Positions 1 through 5,499 of a stretch of DNA of 5,680 bases are shown one piece after another. The notes under the pieces were generated by a model. It had not been told where the DNA came from. It searched no databases and worked only from the letters and a program-made list of their open reading frames with translations. A program made the position numbers and the translations under genes. This DNA comes from Prevotella sp. GTDB lineage: Bacteria > Bacteroidota > Bacteroidia > Bacteroidales > Bacteroidaceae. The DNA lies in the NCBI GenBank assembly GCA_022511055.1, contig JAFLSH010000014.1, positions 5,582-11,261 of the forward strand. The letters are read 5' to 3'. Every line of letters starts with the position of its first letter. Position 1 is the stretch's first letter.

Positions 1-47
1 CATCGCGCGACAGCGACCTGAAAGCCATTGATTTCGTGGTGATGTAA
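1..47 (+). CDS. C-terminal end of an unidentified protein (partial)
   Basis: An open frame with codons starting at base 3 reads SRDSDLKAIDFVVM and stops at TAA (45-47). It is truncated by the window edge. The alternating polar/hydrophobic end (AIDFVVM) looks like a terminal beta strand, and the frame runs straight into a stop just before a strong hairpin, as expected for a real gene end. Fifteen codons are too few to name a family, and I do not recognise it. The gene would be convergent with the HdeD-like gene on the other strand. Confidence 0.55.
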   Translation, partial: SRDSDLKAIDFVVM

Positions 48-57
48 AAAGGAGGAT

Positions 58-146
58 GTAGGTGTGGTAGGTTTAGTAGGTGCAGTAGGATTGACAGGCC
101 AATGCCCTACCGTACCTACTGCACCTACTAAACCTACTACACCTAC
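58..146. repeat. Long inverted repeat of 9-bp GTAGGTnnn units; possible bidirectional terminator
   Basis: The left arm (58-89) and right arm (115-146) are 32 nt each and fully complementary except for one G66/T138 position, which is a G-U wobble in RNA. The loop is 25 nt (90-114). Each arm is a tandem series of 9-bp units: GTAGGTGTG, GTAGGTTTA, GTAGGTGCA and GTAGGATTG on the left, and five CCTACnnnn units (106-150) on the right. It lies between two convergent genes, the usual place for a bidirectional terminator or 3' stabilising hairpin. The only nearby T tract is on the minus strand (A46-A50 on the given strand, about 8 nt past the stem), so intrinsic termination is plausible only in that direction and weakly. 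It could equally be a REP-like dispersed repeat. Confidence 0.85.
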
Positions 147-182
147 AAAAACCTTTAATTGAAAGCTGCACGCAGCGGCCAG

Positions 183-854
183 CTATTCATTGCTATCAGT
201 TATTTCAGTTGCCTCTGCGATTTCCGTTTCTCCATCGTTTTCTGGCTCGGCTATCATCTCCGCCTGCTGTATGCTTTGCATGCGCTGTAGTTTCTTCTTG
301 TCAGAATGGAACTTCAGGGCGTTGATGAGTTCGGTGACACCGTAGAGCAGGGTACACCAGCCAAGGATATACATGGCCATGCTCAGCGGGGCGGTCGGCT
401 TGAAGATGACATATAGGCCGGTGAGCAGGATGATGGTCGGCGTAACCCAATATAGCCATGAGACACGACCGTAACGGCGGCCGCTCCAGAGATTCAGATA
501 CTGGTTGATGGCACCGAGAATGAGAATGGTGCCGATGATGTACATGAGAGCCGACACGAATGAGGTCGGGGTCAGTGCCAGGATGAAGCCTAATATCATG
601 CTGCCCAGCCCGACGATGGGGAATGTGGGCTGTTCGCCGGCAATGAGCAGGCCGTTAGCATCGTAAATCTTGTATTCGCTGACATGGCGCTTGGCATGAA
701 AGTAGGTCACGCACGAAATGAGGCCGGAAATCAGGAACAGAACGCCAATGGCAACCGTGATGCCCTTGACGGTGTTGTCGGGATACTTAATGAGCAGCGC
801 ACCGATGATAATGGCGCAGATGGCGCGGAAGACGGAACTCTGAAATACTCGCAT
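183..854 (-). CDS. HdeD/DUF308-family six-helix membrane protein
   Basis: This is a 223-residue integral inner-membrane protein. Six hydrophobic segments fall at about residues 8-23, 30-52, 79-94, 99-120, 134-151 and 157-178. They form three helix pairs, each with the same pattern: a Gly-containing helix, a Pro at its end (YPDN at 24-27, TPTS at 95-98, KPTA at 152-155), then a Gly-rich second helix. This triple short repeat is what the DUF308 family, typified by E. coli HdeD, looks like; E. coli HdeD is linked to acid resistance, but its molecular activity is unclear and should not be assumed here. A polar loop (53-78) separates the first two repeats, and residues 185-223 form a charged, mostly acidic soluble tail. 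The ATG at 854-852 is the first in frame and lies about 35 nt after a predicted start of transcription; the stop is TAG. It is apparently monocistronic and divergent from the phosphatase gene. Confidence 0.85.
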   Translation of the reverse strand: MRVFQSSVFRAICAIIIGALLIKYPDNTVKGITVAIGVLFLISGLISCVTYFHAKRHVSEYKIYDANGLLIAGEQPTFPIVGLGSMILGFILALTPTSFVSALMYIIGTILILGAINQYLNLWSGRRYGRVSWLYWVTPTIILLTGLYVIFKPTAPLSMAMYILGWCTLLYGVTELINALKFHSDKKKLQRMQSIQQAEMIAEPENDGETEIAEATEITDSNE

Positions 855-895
855 AACTTGGTATTAATTTTGTATTTTTAATTGCTATGACGGTG

Positions 896-927
896 CAAAA
901 ATACGAAATAATGCCGTAATAAGCAAA
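896..927 (-). promoter_or_regulatory. Bacteroidetes-type promoter of the HdeD-like gene
   Basis: Read on the minus strand, a -33 box TTTG (927-924) is followed after 20 bp by a -7 box TATTTTTG (903-896), a full match to TAnnTTTG, followed by C. Transcription should begin near base 889, giving a leader of about 35 nt. Assignment rests on the published Bacteroidetes consensus and on position; no experimental start is known here. Confidence 0.65.
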
Positions 928-935
928 TAAATCAG

Positions 936-943
936 TAATTTTG
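936..943 (+). promoter_or_regulatory. -7 box of the histidine phosphatase promoter
   Basis: TAATTTTG at 936-943 followed by CA matches TAnnTTTG. No clear TTTG lies about 20 bp upstream. Transcription would start near 950, leaving a leader of only about 12 nt before the ATG at 962. The box also decides the gene start: an in-frame TTG at 941 is part of the -7 element and so would not be transcribed. Confidence 0.6.
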
Positions 944-961
944 CATCAAAAATGTGAGACT

Positions 962-1468
962 ATGACTATTTTATATCTTGTCCGTCACGGCGAAACCGTT
1001 GACAATGCCAACCAGCTGATGCAAGGGCAGACACAAGGCCGGCTGAACGAGCGGGGCATGGAGCAGGCGAGACGGCTGCGCGACCAGTTGGCTCAGGAAT
1101 CCATAGATGTCTTTGTGGCCAGCGACCTGAAGCGCGCTGTCGATACGGCGCGTATCCTGGCCGAGCCGCATGGGCTGCCGGTAACGGTGACCCCGCTGCT
1201 GCGCGAGCGCGACTGGGGCTCGTTCACAGGGCGGTATATCCCTGACTTGAAGGATGCCGTGTGGCCAGATGATATTGAAACGCTTGAGGCGCTGCTCGGG
1301 CGGGCAGGGCAGTTCTTGGAATATGTCAAAGCCGAGTTTGCCGGAAAACGTGTGCTTGCCGTAGGACACGGTATCGTGAACAAAGCGATACAGGCTGTGT
1401 ACTACGGCAAGCAGATGAAGGAGGTGGAGCGAATGGCCAATTGCGAAGTTCGCATTCTGGAGCTATAG
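962..1468 (+). CDS. Histidine phosphatase (phosphoglycerate mutase family)
   Basis: This is a 168-residue cytosolic enzyme of histidine phosphatase superfamily branch 1. The RHG signature sits at the N terminus (LVRHGETVDN), with R8 and the phospho-accepting H9. The second phosphate-pocket arginine is R58 in ASDLKRAVDTA, the probable proton donor is E82 in LLRERDWGSFTGR, and the second catalytic histidine is H136 in VLAVGHGIVN. All core residues are present and the length is normal for small PhoE/CobC-like phosphatases, so it should be active. The substrate cannot be read from sequence: these enzymes dephosphorylate sugar phosphates, 3-phosphoglycerate, alpha-ribazole phosphate and others, and no cobalamin genes are nearby to favour CobC. 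I chose ATG 962 because the upstream in-frame TTG at 941 lies in the promoter and the family normally begins 5-8 residues before RHG. It is divergent from the HdeD-like gene and convergent with the next gene. Confidence 0.93.
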   Translation: MTILYLVRHGETVDNANQLMQGQTQGRLNERGMEQARRLRDQLAQESIDVFVASDLKRAVDTARILAEPHGLPVTVTPLLRERDWGSFTGRYIPDLKDAVWPDDIETLEALLGRAGQFLEYVKAEFAGKRVLAVGHGIVNKAIQAVYYGKQMKEVERMANCEVRILEL

Positions 1469-1497
1469 GCTCCGCTTCAGATTTGCTTGTTGTGTGC

Positions 1498-2511
1498 TTA
1501 TCGGTTGCGGCTGCCGCCGAAATGGCCGCCGTTGCCGCTGCGTGAGTTGCTGCTCTGACTGCGGCTGCCGCTGCTCCGTGTGGCAGAGCTGCTGCGGCTG
1601 CCTGCGCTTTGGCTGCTGCGTGGGGTGGCCTTGGGTTGGCTGCTGCTGTTGCGGTTGCCGCCGAAGTTGCTGCTGTTGCGCTGCGGAGCAGTGGTGTTAG
1701 GGGTGGCAGTATGGCTCGGCGTGGTGCTGCTTGAACTGCGCTGTGTGGCAGAGCTGCCTGAGCCAAAGTGGCGGCTTGGCGTGGTGGCGTTGGAGTTCAG
1801 GCCACGCTGCAACGTGGGGCTTTTAGCGGCATCGGTGCCACGGCTCGCAGGGGCATTATTGTTGTTGGCACTGCTGTTGCGGTGGTTGCCGAAGCTGCCG
1901 TTACGGTTGCCGCCGGCTGCGGGAGCATTGTTGCGACCGGCCGTAATGCGGGTAGAGCTGTTGCCGCGAGCGCCACGATAGTCACCACGGTCGAACTTGT
2001 TGCGCATGCCGAAGTGCTGCTGGTCGGCACGGGGAGCAGGGCGGAAGTGGTCGATGCGGCTATGATAGTAGCTGCGCCCGCCGTTCACGTGCCAGCTGTG
2101 CCCGCCACGATAGGTGGCATAGAAGTGCGGCCGACCGAAAAAGAAGTAGTCGCGGTGGGGATAGCGGGTATAGATGCGGAAGTGCCAGAAGCCTGCATCC
2201 CAGTAGAGTGGGCGATAGAAGTAAGTGGCGGCGCGGAAGGCATTCCACTGCCAGCTGTAGAGAATGTAGCTCAGGTCGAGGTTGCGGCGCTCCCAGTAGG
2301 TGCTGAACACGTCATCGACAGTTGAGACACTCATGAGGTAGTCGAGGTTGATTTCGTAGGCTGCCTCATACTGCGCATCGGTCAGGTTGAGTTCGTATGC
2401 CATCTTGTCTGTCAGGAACAGAGCTTCGTTACGAGCCTGCTCATAGCTCATGGCGTTTGCCTGAATAGTCATGGCTACCATTGCCATCAGTGCGAATATC
2501 ATCTTCTTCAT
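1498..2511 (-). CDS. Secreted protein of unknown function with basic Ser/Asn/Gly/Arg-rich tail
   Basis: The 337-residue product starts with a clear Sec signal peptide (MKKMIFALMA... to ANA at 18-20, probably cut after A20, no lipobox). Residues 21-80 look helical and include LNLTDAQYEAAYEINLDYL, in which LTDAQ resembles the LTxxQ motif of Spy/CpxP-like periplasmic proteins. Residues 82-155 are very rich in Trp, Tyr, Phe, His and Arg (for example FYRPLYWDAGFWHFRIYTRYP). From about 180 to the end it is low complexity (Ser, Asn, Gly, Arg, Thr, Ala), has almost no acidic residues (D227 only) and no Cys, and is strongly basic. HFG recurs at 166, 248 and 330, and GGNRN[GS]S recurs near 200 and 284. 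I do not recognise a named family. It is probably exported to the periplasm or surface, perhaps binding a polyanion, but that is inference. ATG 2511-2509 is supported by the signal peptide directly after it. The gene is divergent from the Wzi operon. Confidence 0.85.
   Translation of the reverse strand: MKKMIFALMAMVAMTIQANAMSYEQARNEALFLTDKMAYELNLTDAQYEAAYEINLDYLMSVSTVDDVFSTYWERRNLDLSYILYSWQWNAFRAATYFYRPLYWDAGFWHFRIYTRYPHRDYFFFGRPHFYATYRGGHSWHVNGGRSYYHSRIDHFRPAPRADQQHFGMRNKFDRGDYRGARGNSSTRITAGRNNAPAAGGNRNGSFGNHRNSSANNNNAPASRGTDAAKSPTLQRGLNSNATTPSRHFGSGSSATQRSSSSTTPSHTATPNTTAPQRNSSNFGGNRNSSSQPKATPRSSQSAGSRSSSATRSSGSRSQSSNSRSGNGGHFGGSRNR
1501..1974 (-). repeat. Degenerate low-complexity coding repeat region
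   Basis: The part of the secreted-protein gene coding for residues 180-337 is made of short GC-rich words related to GCTGC, GTTGCCGCC and GCGGCTGC on the given strand. The 15-mer GTGTGGCAGAGCTGC occurs twice (around 1578 and 1743), coding for SSAT in both places. It is biased enough to keep long frames open on the opposite strand, but those encode only Ala/Val/Leu-rich or Cys-rich shadows. Such tracts tend to vary in length between strains. Confidence 0.6.
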
Positions 2512-2558
2512 AGTCGTATTATTTAAGAGTTCAACATGTTTGTTTATTAATCACAGTG

Positions 2559-2590
2559 CAAAGTAACAGCATTTTTCGCACAAGAACAAA
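2559..2590 (-). promoter_or_regulatory. Promoter of the basic secreted protein gene
   Basis: On the minus strand a -33 TTTG (2590-2587) is followed after 20 bp by TTACTTTG (2566-2559), then C. This differs from TAnnTTTG at one position (T for A at the second base). Predicted transcription start is near 2552, about 40 nt before the ATG. The -33 box directly abuts the inverted repeat at 2591-2621. Confidence 0.5.
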
Positions 2591-2621
2591 GGATTTTCCC
2601 TAATTTGACCGGGGGAAATCC
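2591..2621. promoter_or_regulatory. 10-bp inverted repeat between divergent promoters (candidate operator)
   Basis: GGATTTTCCC (2591-2600) pairs with GGGGAAATCC (2612-2621) over ten positions, with one G-T pair and an 11-nt spacer. It begins next to the -33 box of the leftward promoter and ends where the -33 region of the rightward promoter should be, so its centre is near -50 from both predicted starts. That arrangement suits a dimeric regulator acting on both units. It could also be a simple hairpin, since it is followed after 10 nt by a run of eight T (2632-2639), but no + strand gene lies upstream to terminate. Confidence 0.45.
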
Positions 2622-2641
2622 CTATATTCCGTTTTTTTTAT

Positions 2642-2649
2642 TAATTTTG
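2642..2649 (+). promoter_or_regulatory. -7 box of the Wzi operon promoter
   Basis: TAATTTTG followed by CA matches TAnnTTTG and is nearly identical to the -7 element at 936-943. There is no TTTG at the expected -33 distance; that region is occupied by the right arm of the inverted repeat, and the spacer contains eight consecutive T. Transcription would start near 2656, about 16 nt before the ATG. Lack of a -33 box hints that an activator may be needed. Confidence 0.55.
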
Positions 2650-2671
2650 CACCATCAATCAGTGTGCAGGC

Positions 2672-4234
2672 ATGAGAAAGACTTGTTTTATTGCCATTTT
2701 TACATATCTGTCGACGGCGGTTAGCGCCCAGGTGCAAACGCCGCTTTCGCTCACCGACGGCCTGCGCTATCAGGTGTCGGCAGAGGTGTCAGCCACATCG
2801 GGCGAACACACGCCGCTGTGGCTGAATGCCAACAAATACGGACTGAGTTCGCTTGACAAGACCAACGGCTATTTGCGTGGTGCCGTAGAGCGCCCTTTGC
2901 AGCAAGACTCGCTGCGACGATGGGGCGTAGGCTATGGTTTGGATATGGCTGTTGCCTATCATTACACCAGTACCGTTGTCGTTCAGCAGGCATTTGCCGA
3001 ACTGCGGTGGCTGAAGGGTACGCTCACCGTGGGCAGTAAGGAACAGCCGATGGAACTGAAGAATAATCAGTTGAGCAGTGGGTCGCAGACACTTGGCATC
3101 AACGCCCGCCCCGTGCCGCAGCTGCGGTTGGCACTACCAGACTACTGGGTTGTACCCGGCGTGAACGAGTGGGTAGCCATCAAGGGGCATGTGGCTTACG
3201 GCATGACCTCTGACAGCCGCTGGCAGCGTGACTTCACGCAAGGCGCTTCAAAATATACGAAGAATGCCCTGCTCCACACCAAGGCCGGCTATCTGCGCCT
3301 TGGCCCGAAGAACATTACCATGGAATTGGGGCTGGAGATGGCCACGCAGTTCGGCGGACAGAGCTGGAGCAACCACGGTACTGACGAGTGGCGCTGGCTG
3401 GACAATGGAAGCGGCCTGAAAGACTTCATTTATGCCTTTGTGCCCGGTGCTGGCGCAGAGGTGGTGGAAGACCAGTACAAGAACTCAGCGGGCAACCATT
3501 TAGGCAGCTGGGGAGGCCGTTTGAATCTGGACTATGAGCGGTGGAATCTTGGCATCTATGGCGAACATTTCTATGAAGACCAGTCGACCATGTATTTTCT
3601 CGGCTATAATGGCTATGGCACTGGCGACAAGTGGAACGTGAGAGATAAGGGCGCTGTGTTTGTCTATAATTTCAAGGATATGCTTGTAGGTACGGAACTG
3701 ACACTGAAGCGTGTGCCCTGGCTACGTTCTGTGCTGCTGGAATATCTCTACACGAAGTATCAGGGCGGCCCGGTCTATCATGACCACTCGCCCAATAGTA
3801 ACATACAGATTACGGGGCGCGATGAGTTTTATAACCATTACATCTTCACGGGCTGGCAGCACTGGGGGCAGGTGATGGGCAATCCGCTTTACCGCTCGCC
3901 CATCTATAACGACAACCAGACCATAGAGATACTCAACAATCGCTTTGTCGCCTGGCATTTGGGTGTGAGTGGAGAGCCAGCCGCCGGACTTACCTATCGC
4001 TTGTTGGCTACATGGCAGCGCGGCTATGGCACTTATAAGCACCTGTTCCCTGACCCTAAGGAGATAGTCAGTTTTATGGCTGAGGCTACCTATCGGTTTT
4101 CCGATGCCTCACCCCTGTCTGGCTGGCAACTGAGGGGCGCCGTAGGCGTAGACCGTGGTGGCATCTATGGTAATAACACGGGAATGCAGCTGACGGTAAC
4201 GAAAAAAGGACTGATAAATAGCAAAAAGAAATGA
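2672..4234 (+). CDS. Capsule assembly Wzi-family outer-membrane protein
   Basis: The 520-residue protein has a signal peptide (1-19, cut at AVSA/Q) and then amphipathic beta-strand sequence throughout, with many aromatic girdle residues and Gly/Asp turns, as in an outer-membrane barrel. The region SAEVSATSGEHTPLWLNANKYG (33-54), the GSKEQPMELKNNQLSSG segment (121-137), the ARPVPQLRLALPDYW block (145-159) and the KGHVAYG strand (171-177) match the Bacteroidetes branch of the Wzi capsule-assembly family as I know it. In E. coli, Wzi is an 18-stranded barrel and lectin that anchors group 1 capsule at the surface; a similar role in surface polysaccharide attachment is inferred here. The length is near family norm. 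ATG 2672 is directly followed by the signal peptide. The stop overlaps the next start as ATGA, so the two genes are translationally coupled. The protein ends in a Lys-rich tail rather than a terminal aromatic residue. Confidence 0.88.
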   Translation: MRKTCFIAIFTYLSTAVSAQVQTPLSLTDGLRYQVSAEVSATSGEHTPLWLNANKYGLSSLDKTNGYLRGAVERPLQQDSLRRWGVGYGLDMAVAYHYTSTVVVQQAFAELRWLKGTLTVGSKEQPMELKNNQLSSGSQTLGINARPVPQLRLALPDYWVVPGVNEWVAIKGHVAYGMTSDSRWQRDFTQGASKYTKNALLHTKAGYLRLGPKNITMELGLEMATQFGGQSWSNHGTDEWRWLDNGSGLKDFIYAFVPGAGAEVVEDQYKNSAGNHLGSWGGRLNLDYERWNLGIYGEHFYEDQSTMYFLGYNGYGTGDKWNVRDKGAVFVYNFKDMLVGTELTLKRVPWLRSVLLEYLYTKYQGGPVYHDHSPNSNIQITGRDEFYNHYIFTGWQHWGQVMGNPLYRSPIYNDNQTIEILNNRFVAWHLGVSGEPAAGLTYRLLATWQRGYGTYKHLFPDPKEIVSFMAEATYRFSDASPLSGWQLRGAVGVDRGGIYGNNTGMQLTVTKKGLINSKKK

Positions 4235-4665
4235 GACGAGCCGTATATTGTATGATAGGCATATGTCTGACTGCCGCTTCGTGTAGTTTTGAGGTGTCAG
4301 ACAATGGGAAATTGGATGGATTCTGGCAAATGAAGTCTGTAGACACCCTGTCGACAGGCGGTAGTGCTGACTTGCGCTTGCAGGAACTGTCGTGGGCATT
4401 TCAAGGTAAGGCGTTGGAACTCAGGAACGCAAAGGTGTATCACGATGACATATTGATGACATTTTCGCATGAGGGTCATGTGCTGAGTGTGTCGAATCCC
4501 ATTCGCATACTGCGCGATTCGGGCGATGTGGTTATCACTGATGTCGAGGAAATTCGCCATTTTGGCGTGAATAACCTGAAAGAGCAATTCAATATTGTGA
4601 CCTTGAACGGCAGCACGATGATATTGCAGACCGATAGTCTGCGGTTGAATTTCAGGAAATATTAG
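4231..4665 (+). CDS. Small lipocalin-like lipoprotein
   Basis: The 144-residue product carries a lipoprotein signal peptide with lipobox TAASC; C18 is the expected lipidation site. The mature domain starts LDGFWQMKSVDTL, where the G30-x-W32 pair followed by a strand is typical of small lipocalin-like beta-barrel proteins in Bacteroidetes. It ends with alternating strands including FNIVTLNGSTMILQTDSLRL and a terminal FRKY, also typical. The ligand and function are unknown. Residues after the cysteine are SFEVSD, only mildly acidic, so a surface-export signal of the Bacteroidetes type is not clear and it may face the periplasm. Its ATG overlaps the TGA of the Wzi gene by ATGA, so it almost certainly shares its mRNA and probably its process. 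Confidence 0.8.
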   Translation: MRRAVYCMIGICLTAASCSFEVSDNGKLDGFWQMKSVDTLSTGGSADLRLQELSWAFQGKALELRNAKVYHDDILMTFSHEGHVLSVSNPIRILRDSGDVVITDVEEIRHFGVNNLKEQFNIVTLNGSTMILQTDSLRLNFRKY

Positions 4666-4677
4666 TGCTTGTTTCTT

Positions 4678-4690
4678 CTTCCCAGGGAAG
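4678..4690. terminator. Short palindrome between convergent genes (weak terminator candidate)
   Basis: CTTCCC-A-GGGAAG is a perfect 13-base palindrome lying in the 31-bp gap between the lipoprotein gene and the convergent sugar transferase. As RNA it would fold with five pairs and a 3-nt loop. There is no U tract on either side, so intrinsic termination is doubtful, though nothing else in the gap could separate the two transcripts. Confidence 0.3.
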
Positions 4691-4696
4691 TGCCTG

Positions 4697-5326
4697 TTAA
4701 ATCTTCTTTCCGAAAGCTATCTTCAGGAATGTCAGCCCGATAATCTTGAAGTCGAGCCACCATGAACGATTTTCCAGATAGTAGAGGTCCATTTCCAGTC
4801 GTTTGAGCATCTTTTCCATGGTGTCAGTATAGCCGTTGTAAAGTGTGGCCAGCGAAGAGATGCCAGGACGAATCTGGTAAAGATACTCGTAACGGTTATC
4901 GTGTTCCATAATCTGGTCAATAAAGAACTTACGCTCTGGCCGTGGCCCGACAAACGACATCTCGCCCTTAAAGACATTCCAGAACTGCGGCAGCTCATCT
5001 AAGTGATGGGTGCGCAGAAACCGCCCGGTTTTGGTCAGGCGCTCATCTTCATCAGAGTCGCACAGGGCAGGGCCGTTGGCTTCTGCATTGGGTTTCATGC
5101 TACGGAACTTGTAGATATTGAAAGGGCGCCCGAAACGGCCAATACGCTCTTGCTTATAGATGACGGGACCGCCGTCTTCGTGCTTGATTCTTAAATAGCA
5201 ATAAAGGAAGAGGGGAGAAAAAATAATCAAGCACAAGATGGCCACAACAAAATCGAACCCACGTTTTACGTTGCGCTCGAATTCGTTCATACCATCAATG
5301 ACATATCCGTTGTAGAGTCTTGTCAT
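4697..5326 (-). CDS. Sugar transferase (monotopic phosphoglycosyl transferase) initiating surface polysaccharide synthesis
   Basis: The 209-residue membrane enzyme belongs to the bacterial sugar transferase family (PF02397). It transfers a sugar phosphate from a nucleotide sugar to undecaprenyl phosphate, the first step of capsule, O-antigen or exopolysaccharide repeat synthesis. Family blocks appear in order: KRGFDFVVA (21-29), one hydrophobic segment (27-46) with the Ser37-Pro38 kink of the re-entrant helix, GGPVIYKQERIGR (52-64), FNIYKFRSM (69-77), RLTKTGRFLR (96-105), the catalytic Asp-Glu dyad D110-E111 in HLDELPQFWNV, and MSFVGPRPE (123-131). The IRPGISSLATLYNG block (152-165) follows. 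It is the short form, lacking the N-terminal helices of WbaP-type enzymes. The sugar cannot be predicted. ATG 5326 is taken as the start; M13 (5290) is possible and would keep all motifs. The gene is apparently alone on its strand and convergent with the Wzi operon. Confidence 0.92.
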   Translation of the reverse strand: MTRLYNGYVIDGMNEFERNVKRGFDFVVAILCLIIFSPLFLYCYLRIKHEDGGPVIYKQERIGRFGRPFNIYKFRSMKPNAEANGPALCDSDEDERLTKTGRFLRTHHLDELPQFWNVFKGEMSFVGPRPERKFFIDQIMEHDNRYEYLYQIRPGISSLATLYNGYTDTMEKMLKRLEMDLYYLENRSWWLDFKIIGLTFLKIAFGKKI

Positions 5327-5368
5327 GCACCCTAATTTTTATACTGTCTTTGTTGTTGTTTATTTTAT

Positions 5369-5409
5369 AAACGCACAGCAATCGTTTTTATTGCATTCTC
5401 TTGGCGTTT
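5369..5409 (-). promoter_or_regulatory. Stem-loop in the sugar transferase 5' leader
   Basis: Two nested inverted repeats occur here: AAACGC (5369-5374) with GCGTTT (5404-5409), and inside it GCAAT (5378-5382) with ATTGC (5390-5394) around a 7-base loop. In the predicted leader RNA these would stack as a two-part hairpin with an asymmetric internal loop. There is no following U tract, so it does not look like a terminator. I recognise no riboswitch class; it may affect translation or mRNA stability. Confidence 0.35.
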
Positions 5410-5468
5410 TTTCTTTTTCTTTTTTCGGGATAGACGGCACAGTATTCCCTTTTCCCGCAAAACGGCTG

Positions 5469-5499
5469 CAAAGGTACTAAAAAATCCTGTATAGACAAA
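5469..5499 (-). promoter_or_regulatory. Promoter of the sugar transferase gene
   Basis: On the minus strand TTTG (5499-5496) is followed after 19 bp by TACCTTTG (5476-5469), then C, a full match to the Bacteroidetes consensus. The predicted start near 5462 gives a leader of about 135 nt, far longer than for the other genes in the window. I found no second full TAnnTTTG match nearer the ATG. Confidence 0.65.

Noticed and set aside
43..162. Possible small + strand ORF reading Val-Gly then Pro-Thr repeats through the inverted repeat, preceded by AAGGAGG
   Set aside because: It lacks an ATG, the repeats follow automatically from a 9-bp periodic palindrome, and Bacteroidales do not rely on Shine-Dalgarno sequences. 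GGAGG here is more likely chance.
941..961. N-terminal extension of the phosphatase (start at TTG 941)
   Set aside because: The TTG is part of the -7 promoter box, and the family begins just before RHG.
1459..1473. GGAGC-tatag-GCTCC hairpin over the phosphatase stop codon as a terminator
   Set aside because: The stem is only five pairs and no T tract follows on the + strand, so it cannot be supported as an intrinsic terminator.
1501..1700. GC-rich short-word repeats as a CRISPR or tandem-repeat locus
   Set aside because: There are no regular repeat-spacer units, and the words encode the low-complexity tail in frame.
1494..2325. Long + strand ORFs opposite the secreted-protein gene (Cys-rich or Ala/Val/Leu-rich products)
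   Set aside because: They are shadows of the biased Ser/Asn/Gly/Arg codons on the minus strand. The minus-strand frame has a signal peptide and promoter; the + strand frames have neither.
5369..5409. Leader stem-loop as a known riboswitch or intrinsic terminator
   Set aside because: No U tract follows on the minus strand, and I do not recognise any riboswitch core.
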